DNA from: CALARM01 sp964431735
Lineage (GTDB): Bacteria > Vulcanimicrobiota > SpSt-956 > JAKJGF01
Length of the DNA: 30,751 nucleotides
NCBI GenBank assembly: GCA_964431735.1
Contig: CAYSLJ010000087.1
Coordinates: forward strand, 1-30,751
Direction of reading: 5' to 3'
A program made the position numbers and the translations under genes. Below are positions 24,648 to 30,751 of this stretch, in pieces. Position 1 is the stretch's first letter. Every line of letters starts with the position of its first letter. Under the pieces are notes generated by a model. It was not told the DNA's origin. It saw only the letters and a list, made by a program, of their open reading frames with translations, and made no database searches.

Positions 24648-25748
24648 TCATGCCACAGGTAATGTAAAGACAATAATATTACCCCTGTCCCCCCCCGAAG
24701 ATTCCATCCAGATCTGTCCACCCATTTTCTCCACTGCAAATTTACAGAAAGTCATAGAAAATCCTCTTCCAAATCTGTAACCTGCATCAAAGATTTCTAA
24801 CTGACCGTAAATTTTAAATATTTTTTTTCTATATTCTTCCGGTAAAGACCTTCCAGGATCTATTACTCTTACTTCCAGGAACGCTCTGTCTTCTGACAGG
24901 TTTGTTCTTACTGTAACCTGCCCCATGGCTGACGTGTTTTTTATTGCATTATTTAAAAGGGATTCTATAAGTCTCTTTACAAGTTCTTCCTGACCTTTTA
25001 CCGGTGGTATTTGTTCCGGAATTTCAATTACAAGTTTTCTTTTATTGTATGTAAAAAAATCATTCAGTTCGTTTTTTATTTTATGTAAAAGGCTACTTAT
25101 ATCAATGGTCTGTATTTCGTATATATGGCTGTCTTCATCAAGCTGACTGATATCTCCTATATTTTTAATTATCTGTAACAGCTCTTTTGCACTTTCATTT
25201 GCTCTTACGAGATGCTTTGATTGTTTTTCCGTAAAATTTTCATTTGAAAGTTTCAATAAATCTATGCTGCCTACAACACCACTTATACTGTTACCCATAT
25301 CATGAATGATGATCCTTAATATATCTTCACGAAATGTTTTAAGTTCTAAATTTTCTTTTTCTCTGATAAAGAGCTCTTTTTGAGATTTGCCCAGATTTAA
25401 TAAAATTTTAATGGTTTGTAATAGTTCTGATTGACTTACAGGTGCCGGTAAAAAACTATCTATAATCCCTCTGTTCAGATAATCTTTTATAATATCATCA
25501 TTTGAATCTGTGATTACTATAACCGGTATATTTTGTAAATCTGTACTGTCATTCAGAAGATCTATTATTTCTAAAATATTTGCATTTATGATTACCAGGT
25601 CAGGTCTGACCAATCTGATTTTACTGGTAAAATTATTTTTATCTGACCAGAATTTAACTAAATGAGCTGAAGAGAGAATTTCCGTCAAAAAAGCATCTTC
25701 TTTCGGGTAAACTACTACTACCGGTTTACAATTACTATAGACATCCAT
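24648..25748 (-). CDS. Histidine kinase with N-terminal pseudo-receiver domain
   Basis: About 366 residues. Residues 8-120 have receiver topology, but the phospho-acceptor is Asn55 (PDLVIINANI), the conserved Lys is Ala102 (FLPAPVS), and the acidic pocket reads YPKED, so it is a pseudo-receiver. A coiled linker leads to the HisKA dimerisation helix with His149 (IIIHDMGNSISG) and a HATPase_c domain: N box LIESLLNNAIKN, G1 DPG, and G2 GRGFSMTFCKFAVEKMGGQI. No TM segment, so it is a cytoplasmic kinase. The ATG at 25748 is preferred over the one at 25754 because AGGAG is then 8 nt away. It follows tldE by 15 bp. No response regulator is in the operon. Confidence 0.9.
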   Translation of the reverse strand: MDVYSNCKPVVVVYPKEDAFLTEILSSAHLVKFWSDKNNFTSKIRLVRPDLVIINANILEIIDLLNDSTDLQNIPVIVITDSNDDIIKDYLNRGIIDSFLPAPVSQSELLQTIKILLNLGKSQKELFIREKENLELKTFREDILRIIIHDMGNSISGVVGSIDLLKLSNENFTEKQSKHLVRANESAKELLQIIKNIGDISQLDEDSHIYEIQTIDISSLLHKIKNELNDFFTYNKRKLVIEIPEQIPPVKGQEELVKRLIESLLNNAIKNTSAMGQVTVRTNLSEDRAFLEVRVIDPGRSLPEEYRKKIFKIYGQLEIFDAGYRFGRGFSMTFCKFAVEKMGGQIWMESSGGDRGNIIVFTLPVA

Positions 25749-25763
25749 AATCATAACTCCTAT

Positions 25764-27065
25764 TTAAGTGCCTGAAATACGTGCCGATTCGAACCTTATG
25801 GTACAGGGGCCGGAATAGTGACCTTCTATGGCACTTTCTTTCGAAAAATATGTATGAGCCAGCATTTCAAATATATTACCTGTTACAGAACCTCCTTTTA
25901 CCGGTATTATTTTTCCTGAAGGCTGAATTTCATAACCAAAACGTATTTCTGTGGCAAAATCTCCTGACACCAGATCGGGATTGAGAAAAGAAAACATTAT
26001 TATATGATAAACAGGTTTATCATTTGCTTTCAGTAACTCTTCCATACCGTATTTCCCCGGGCTTATTTCTATATTACTGAACTTACCGGTAGGAGTAACA
26101 TTCAGATAATCTGCATATCTTTTTGTAGACCATATATTTTCCAGTTTCCCATGTTTTATAATTTCAATCCTGTCCGATGGCACTCCGTCAATGTCAAAAG
26201 GTGCACTTCTCAGACCATATGGCATTAAAGGATTGGAAGCCATATTTAATTCTTCTCCGAGCAGTTTATTTCCTCTAAATATATCTTTTCCTTTTTTAAA
26301 AGATGAAATATTTTCATAGATAAACCTGGCAGAAGAGTGAGCAATTAACGTTTCAAATAATGGCATAAGAGGTTTTGCATTTACTATTATTGCAGTATTA
26401 CTGCTTTTAGGAAGAGAGGTTTTTACATTATCTCTTGCATAGTTTGCATATTCACCTATTTTATTTTCTATATTTAATTGAGAGTAATTACAGCAACTGC
26501 CTTCATACCAGCTTTCTGACTGAAGATTGTCTCCTGCCAGCAGAACAAAATCCCAGGAAATTAAGCTTTTTAACATATTTCCACAACAGCCTTTGCTGTT
26601 TTCAAAAGATATTGATTTCTTTGATATATAACATTCACTGCTGGAAAGTTCTACTCCCTGTTCTCTCTTTACTGCAGCTATTACCCTTTCTCTGAATTTT
26701 TGCAGAACTGCTTCCGGATTTTTAATAAGCTCTTCGTCGAGAACAACAACTGTTTTATACGGTACAGGCCCCGGAACTTCATATGGTTTCTGTGCTGCAA
26801 GAGATGCTACATAGAGAGCTTTTTCAAGTTTTTCATCAATTTGAAATTCTTCTACAGGTGTGAAGTAAAAGATAGCTTCACCTAATTTATTATCACTTAA
26901 CTGCCTGTAAATAGTAACCTCTATCTGTTCTGTTTGAACCTTTCTTACGTATTCCGTTTTTTCTTTTGCCAAATACAACTGATACGATTCATCTTTTTTT
27001 ATTCTGTACTGCCAGGCATAAATGCCTTCAGTACTGTTTAATTTTTTCTTCAAGTCTATATCCAA
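25764..27065 (-). CDS. tldE: TldE/PmbA-like subunit of the TldD-TldE protease
   Basis: A 433-residue member of the TldD/PmbA (modulator of DNA gyrase) family lacking the HExxxH zinc motif, as expected for the non-catalytic TldE partner. Recognisable stretches: a C-terminal core with GLRSAPFDIDGVPSDRI, the NIEISPGKYGMEELL segment, and DFATEIRFGYEI followed by GSVTGNIFEML, the usual TldE ending. It forms a heterodimer with TldD that degrades unfolded peptides and matures modified peptides in some bacteria (microcin, PqqA-like and mycofactocin-like systems for relatives). The start is TTG, with GAGG 10 nt upstream. It is separated from tldD by 134 bp of repeat DNA and followed closely by the histidine kinase. 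The N-terminal third is divergent, with several Cys pairs (CC at 166-167 and about 195-196). Confidence 0.87.
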   Translation of the reverse strand: MDIDLKKKLNSTEGIYAWQYRIKKDESYQLYLAKEKTEYVRKVQTEQIEVTIYRQLSDNKLGEAIFYFTPVEEFQIDEKLEKALYVASLAAQKPYEVPGPVPYKTVVVLDEELIKNPEAVLQKFRERVIAAVKREQGVELSSSECYISKKSISFENSKGCCGNMLKSLISWDFVLLAGDNLQSESWYEGSCCNYSQLNIENKIGEYANYARDNVKTSLPKSSNTAIIVNAKPLMPLFETLIAHSSARFIYENISSFKKGKDIFRGNKLLGEELNMASNPLMPYGLRSAPFDIDGVPSDRIEIIKHGKLENIWSTKRYADYLNVTPTGKFSNIEISPGKYGMEELLKANDKPVYHIIMFSFLNPDLVSGDFATEIRFGYEIQPSGKIIPVKGGSVTGNIFEMLAHTYFSKESAIEGHYSGPCTIRFESARISGT

Positions 27066-27084
27066 TTAAATTAACCTCGCTTTT

Positions 27085-27190
27085 TATTAGTTATTAGCTT
27101 TCAGCTATCAGGATTCAGCCGTCAATTAACATTTGACTTCTAATTTATATAAGAATCGTGACGCGTGACGCGTGACGCGTGACGCGAGGA
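27085..27190. repeat. Heptad repeats between tldD and tldE
   Basis: TTAGTTA/TTATTAG and TCAGCTA-type units (about 27085-27125), then four perfect GTGACGC copies in a row (27158-27185) ending GAGGA. This is the most regular array of the GTGACGC family in the window. Confidence 0.85.
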
Positions 27191-27199
27191 CAGATTTTC

Positions 27200-28573
27200 T
27201 TAACCAAGTCTTGCTTTTGTTTTAATATGTGCTCCACCTATGGAAACTATTACATCTTCTTTATACCTTTTGGCACAGGTTCCTGGAATACTTCCAAAGG
27301 TATTTCCTACATGGGAAATTTCTTTGAGTAGATCGGGAACAAACCCTGTCATTGTTACAGGAGAAAAGACTTTTCCTGTATATTTACCGCCTTTTATTTC
27401 CCTTCCTATTCTGGAATTAACCTGTAATCCCCATCCTTTAGGGTCTTCCATACCGAAATAACCGTTATCCATAAAAATCCCATAGTCTGTACTTTCAATT
27501 ATTTCTTCAAGTGTATATTTTCCGGGAACAAAAAATGTATTGGACATTCTGGCATATGGTTTTCTTGCCACACTTTCGCGACGACCATTGGCCGTTCTGG
27601 GAAGGTGTGGCAAATAGATAGATGTATAAAAATCAGAAATACCTCTTTTGAATACACCGTTTTCTATGATATAAGTAGGTTTCGCAAGTTCTCCTTCGTC
27701 ATCAAAGAAATAACAGCCATACTCTCCCTCCAGTGTGGGATCATCTATAATATTTACATATTCAGGAGCAAGTTTTTTACCTATATATTTTTGTGCCAGT
27801 GCACCATCTTTAAGATAAAGATCCATTTCAACTCCATGACCGAATGTTTCATGTGCTATTATTCCGCTTACATCAGGACAGGTTATTACATCATAGTAAC
27901 CAGGTTCAATTTTTGTGGCACCCAGCATTTCTATTGTTTCTTTTTTTATTCTTTCCAGCAACGAATTGTCAATATTTTTTAAGAGTTCTACCCCCTGTGT
28001 TTTCCCTAAAATTTCCATGTTGTTAACAACTTTGTTGCCATCTGACATATAAAGAGATAATACTACACTGCCTCTTATAATGGTTTGAGTAAAATTTTTG
28101 TATCTGTTTACAAATATTTGATCCTTAATCTGTTCTTTATAAGCAACCCAGGCATTTACAACCCTTGGATCCAGTTTGAGAAGCCTGTTCTGCAGATCTT
28201 CCACTATCTCTATTTTTTCCGACAATTCTACCTGCATAGGTGCTATAATAGTTTTTGTATAAAATTCCCTGTATCCTCCGGGCCCCGGTTCTATAATCAT
28301 GTCATTATCTCTTACTGTTATTCTTTCCAGAAGATCCTTTACAGTATTATAGAGATTATCCTGTGAACAGTTTGTTACAGATGCTTCTTCGAAGAATTCT
28401 CCGTTAAAAGCACTGAATACTACACCATTTACAGCAGGTATTTCGTTAACATAAACTCCCTGTTTGTCTTTTCTTATTGTTACTCCTTTATGATAGTCAG
28501 TCATTGCATATGCATAAGGGACTTTTTTTTCCATTATTTCTACCAGTTCTGGTAGCAATTTTCTCATTCTCAA
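27200..28573 (-). CDS. tldD: TldD-type zinc metalloprotease
   Basis: A 457-residue TldD with the catalytic HExxxH at 241-246 (AHETFGHGVEMD) and a further zinc-ligand Cys433 in PGTCAKRY. It is the catalytic half of the TldD-TldE heterodimer, a cytoplasmic protease acting on unstructured peptides and on precursor peptides in several RiPP pathways. Other family landmarks: DDEGxxAxPTYIIENG, a NGRRESVARKPYARMSNTFF stretch, and the closing VSIGGAHIKTKARLG. Start is TTG 28573 or ATG 28567 (both in frame, weak ribosome site), so the exact N-terminus is open. It heads the tldD-tldE-histidine kinase-VanZ series, with a repeat-filled gap before tldE. No precursor-peptide gene was seen nearby. Confidence 0.93.
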   Translation of the reverse strand: MRMRKLLPELVEIMEKKVPYAYAMTDYHKGVTIRKDKQGVYVNEIPAVNGVVFSAFNGEFFEEASVTNCSQDNLYNTVKDLLERITVRDNDMIIEPGPGGYREFYTKTIIAPMQVELSEKIEIVEDLQNRLLKLDPRVVNAWVAYKEQIKDQIFVNRYKNFTQTIIRGSVVLSLYMSDGNKVVNNMEILGKTQGVELLKNIDNSLLERIKKETIEMLGATKIEPGYYDVITCPDVSGIIAHETFGHGVEMDLYLKDGALAQKYIGKKLAPEYVNIIDDPTLEGEYGCYFFDDEGELAKPTYIIENGVFKRGISDFYTSIYLPHLPRTANGRRESVARKPYARMSNTFFVPGKYTLEEIIESTDYGIFMDNGYFGMEDPKGWGLQVNSRIGREIKGGKYTGKVFSPVTMTGFVPDLLKEISHVGNTFGSIPGTCAKRYKEDVIVSIGGAHIKTKARLG

Positions 28574-28604
28574 AAAACGTCAACTCTCTTTCACTGATTT
28601 ATAT

Positions 28605-28725
28605 GAAAATCGTAACGCGTTACGGGAGGAACAAATTCTCATACTTTGTTGTGACCGAACCGGTCATGGTTGTTAGTGAGTAGTGAATGGTAAGTAATAT
28701 TTTATTCTATTCACTTTTCACTCTG
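28605..28725. repeat. Heptad and palindromic repeats upstream of tldD
   Basis: GTAACGC-type units (about 28610-28629), a TGACCGaacCGGTCA palindrome (about 28652-28666), then a hairpin of GTGAGTA-type heptads: arms 28675-28688 and 28709-28722 match at 12 of 14 positions. The hairpin lies 42 bp past the nitrilase gene stop and could act as its terminator. Confidence 0.6.
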
Positions 28726-28764
28726 AATATTCTATAATAAAACTTTTTTCCATTTTGTGGAAAA

Positions 28765-29565
28765 TTACCTGTCCTTTTCAGTCTTCATTGCATATAGATC
28801 TTTACGTCTATCCTGAAAACATGGTATTTTCTTTCTTACTTTATCTATTGTATTTATTTCAATTTCTCCATATATGACTTCTTCTCCTTCTCCTGCTTCA
28901 GAAAGTATTTCTCCCCATGGATCAATGATCATTGAATGGCCGAAATAATTACCTGTTCTGTCAGAGCCGACTCTATTTACAGCTACTACATAAAGTTGAT
29001 TTTCTACGGCTCTGGCCTGAAGTAAAATCCTCCAGTGATTGAGACGGGGCCTGGGAAAAGCTGCAGGAATAGATAATAATTCAGCTCCTTTAAGAGCAAG
29101 GGCCCTTGCTATTTCAGGAAAACGAATATCATAACATATCATTTGTCCGATTGTGCATTCTTCAAGTTTTACTACTGATATTCTGTCTCCGCATATGAAA
29201 GATCTGTCTTCTCCCATAAGAGGGAAGAGATGAGTTTTGGAGTAATGGCCGGCAATATGTCCTTTTGAATTAATAATATAGCTTTTATTAAATACATTTG
29301 AATTATTTTTTTCAGCTATACTTCCTGCCAGAATATTTACATTGTATTCTCTGGCAATTGACATCAATAGTTCTATCGTTTCTCCTTTTTCTTCTGCCAG
29401 ATGATGCATTTCTTCAGGTATATAGCCTGTATTAAACAGTTCGGAGAGACATATTATATTGGCTTTTTGATTAACAGCTTCTTTAATTTGTTTTATAACG
29501 GTAGATAAGTTTTTTTCTTTATTTCCAGGATCTATATCTATCTGTATGGCTGCAATTTTTATCAT
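28765..29565 (-). CDS. Nitrilase-superfamily carbon-nitrogen hydrolase (omega-amidase-like)
   Basis: A 266-residue enzyme of the C-N hydrolase superfamily with the Glu-Lys-Cys triad: Glu42 (CLSELFNTGY), Lys110 (YSKTHLFP) and Cys144 (MICYDIRFPE). It also has the second conserved Glu in GED, and ARAVENQLYVVAVNRVG in the C-terminal half. The length, CYDIRFPE and GHSMIIDPWGEI patterns fit the branch of omega-amidase/Nit2 and related small amidases, so it likely hydrolyses a short carboxamide such as an alpha-keto-amide in the cytoplasm. The exact substrate is not readable from sequence. The ATG has only a weak AAGAAG site. It is on the same strand as the tldD operon but separated by repeats, so probably a single-gene unit. 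Confidence 0.92.
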   Translation of the reverse strand: MIKIAAIQIDIDPGNKEKNLSTVIKQIKEAVNQKANIICLSELFNTGYIPEEMHHLAEEKGETIELLMSIAREYNVNILAGSIAEKNNSNVFNKSYIINSKGHIAGHYSKTHLFPLMGEDRSFICGDRISVVKLEECTIGQMICYDIRFPEIARALALKGAELLSIPAAFPRPRLNHWRILLQARAVENQLYVVAVNRVGSDRTGNYFGHSMIIDPWGEILSEAGEGEEVIYGEIEINTIDKVRKKIPCFQDRRKDLYAMKTEKDR

Positions 29566-29650
29566 AACTTCTTTATATTAGAACATTGGCCGCCATTAGT
29601 CAAGATAGTGATTATATGTAAAATTCCCTGTCATTTTTAAAGGCAATCCC

Positions 29651-29679
29651 TTGCAAATATCCAACAATTCTAGTATACT
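29651..29679 (+). promoter_or_regulatory. Candidate sigma-70 promoter for the lysozyme-like gene
   Basis: TTGCAA (29651-29656), exactly 17 nt, TATACT (29674-29679). Leader of about 95 nt containing a GTAACGC heptad array in complement (about 29725-29755). Confidence 0.5.
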
Positions 29680-29766
29680 CATAATAAATCTTTTTTTTAT
29701 AAAAATTTTACTTCATAAATATCCTCGCGTTACGCGTTAAGCGTCACGCGTCATGATTTATAACAG

Positions 29767-29772
29767 AGGAGG
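29767..29772 (+). promoter_or_regulatory. Ribosome site deciding the lysozyme-like start
   Basis: AGGAGG, 8 nt before ATG 29781. An in-frame GTG at 29772 overlaps this site and is rejected. Confidence 0.75.
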
Positions 29773-29780
29773 TGAAGTAT

Positions 29781-30644
29781 ATGGGCAGCGGAATGGGCGG
29801 TGGTATTGAAAAACAGCAGCATTATTATACACAACCAGGTAAAGTTGCTGTTCACCAGCAGCAGATGCAAAAATCAACAGGGCTGTCAGGTCTTACAGGG
29901 GGTAAATCTCAAAAAACAGAAGAATCTAAATCCAAAAGCGAAGATAAATTTGTAGGTGGCGGTGAGGGAGAGGCAACAGAAGAAGGAAAAGAAACTGCTG
30001 CACAGCATGGAGGTGCCCTGGTGGGCGGTTTTCTTAAGACAGGCTCAAAAGAAAGAAAGACACCTGTTGGCAGAAAAATGGTTTCTGACGATACAGAAGT
30101 GGAAGAAGATAGTGAAGTTTCCGAGAGTTCATCTACTTCATCTGTCAGCAAAACCGGAATGAATACAGGGACGGCAGGTGATGTGAGAGTTAAAAAGCTT
30201 GTCAGAGGGAGGAGACATTCTGATTCCGGTGATCTTACAGTTGAGTTTATAAATGACTGGCTCAGAATAAAAAAATCTCCAGGAGCCAGACTTTCTCTTG
30301 GAGAGATTATGGCTGACTGCAGTCATGATCAGGATGTGGATCCATTTATATTACTTGCCATTGCTGCTGCTGAAACTGAATACGGAAAAAAAGGTGCTGG
30401 CCTTGACGGACTTATGGGTATAGAAGATATTGAAGGGCCGGAAGAACAGATTGTTGAAGGAGCAAAACTTTTCAGTCAATTAAGGGAAAATGACGAAACA
30501 GATGAGGATGCTCCTGTAGCCAACCAGATAATAGCTGTAAACAGGGCAGGATGGTGTAATGATCTTAACTGGCATAAATCAGTATTTAAATATTATCAGG
30601 AAATAAAAAGAGCATGGGAACGTTACTCTGAAATGAAATCTTAA
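29781..30644 (+). CDS. Lysozyme-like-fold protein with disordered N-terminus
   Basis: A 287-residue protein. Residues 1-150 are low complexity and probably disordered: Gly-rich start, many Ser, Glu, Lys and Gln. Residues about 160-285 show the pattern of a lysozyme-like (glucosaminidase or transglycosylase) fold: SLGEIMADCSHDQDVDPFIL, LLAIAAAETEYGKKGAGLDGLMGIED with a candidate catalytic Glu in AAAETEYG, a GAKLFSQL helix, and IIAVNRAGWCNDLNWHKSVFKYYQEI. It likely acts on peptidoglycan or is a relic of such an enzyme. No signal peptide or TM is seen, so secretion would need another route. Start ATG 29781 by ribosome spacing. The gene ends 3 bases before the second MITE-like copy, and has no close same-strand neighbours. 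Confidence 0.72.
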   Translation: MGSGMGGGIEKQQHYYTQPGKVAVHQQQMQKSTGLSGLTGGKSQKTEESKSKSEDKFVGGGEGEATEEGKETAAQHGGALVGGFLKTGSKERKTPVGRKMVSDDTEVEEDSEVSESSSTSSVSKTGMNTGTAGDVRVKKLVRGRRHSDSGDLTVEFINDWLRIKKSPGARLSLGEIMADCSHDQDVDPFILLAIAAAETEYGKKGAGLDGLMGIEDIEGPEEQIVEGAKLFSQLRENDETDEDAPVANQIIAVNRAGWCNDLNWHKSVFKYYQEIKRAWERYSEMKS

Positions 30645-30646
30645 AT

Positions 30647-30751
30647 CTAAGTACCGCAACAGGTAAATTGGTACCCAAAAAAATATGGCATACACTTCTG
30701 TCCCTGGCCGGGCTCTGGAGGAAAAGATATGCCGTATTAAAAGAGAGTTAT
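30647..30751 (-). mobile_element. MITE-like palindromic element, partial copy at window end
   Basis: This stretch in complement matches 9497-9603 (right arm of the full element) with scattered substitutions, including CTGTCCCTGGCCGG and GTACCGCAACAGGTAAATTGG. It continues past the window end, so the other arm cannot be seen. Confidence 0.8.

Noticed and set aside
27158..27190. Heptad arrays considered as a CRISPR array
   Set aside because: Units of 7 bp are contiguous with no unique spacers, and no cas gene is present.

Overview
The window comes from an AT-rich bacterial chromosome with a Gram-negative-style envelope: several lipoproteins with lipoboxes, a signal-peptide/PEGA receptor kinase, an ECF sigma factor with a membrane anti-sigma factor, and NfeD-slipin. 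Standard code is used (TGA works as a stop), with ATG, GTG and TTG starts and strong AGGAGG-type ribosome sites. I cannot place it in a phylum. The density of TPR, PQQ-propeller, PEGA and CarboxypepD-like modules suggests a large-genome, signalling-rich and probably uncultivated lineage. No rRNA, tRNA, CRISPR array, intact transposase or phage module was seen.

Layout. 1-9.3 kb: a small exported PsbP/DcrB-like protein (-), a cytoplasmic TPR protein (+), then an operon-like pair of Ser/Thr kinase-like proteins (-), one with signal peptide, three PEGA domains, a TM segment and a kinase, the other a 1679-residue kinase-TPR-PQQ-TPR-PQQ protein. 9.3-9.97 kb: a repeat-filled non-coding island with a 238-bp palindromic MITE-like element, one arm of a 64-bp inverted repeat whose other arm is at base 1, heptad repeats and a promoter-like element. 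9.97-10.7 kb: a degenerate GIY-YIG protein and a CheY-like receiver. 10.9-18.4 kb: four surface lipoproteins (one beta-helix, three built from shuffled CarboxypepD/Ig/TIG/YVTN/NBR1-like modules). 18.8-21.8 kb: ECF sigma factor and zinc-finger anti-sigma/TPR protein. 22-24.2 kb: NfeD and slipin. 24.2-28.6 kb: a tldD-tldE-histidine kinase-VanZ-like operon. 28.8-29.6 kb: a nitrilase-superfamily amidohydrolase. 29.8-30.6 kb: a lysozyme-like protein with a long disordered N-terminus, followed by another copy of the MITE-like element that runs off the window.

The themes are sensing and signalling at the envelope. The most interesting non-coding signals are: (1) a 56-bp element shared between the sigma-factor promoter region and the GIY-YIG/receiver operon, suggesting an autoregulated ECF regulon; (2) several families of 7-bp tandem repeats (GTGAGTA, GTGACGC/CGTAACG, TCAGCTA) in nearly every gene gap, some forming hairpins and some supplying stop codons; (3) the MITE-like palindrome. 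Several proteins have altered catalytic motifs: kinase DFG changed to DFT or DNY, a GIY-YIG protein with three catalytic positions replaced, and a pseudo-receiver on the histidine kinase.
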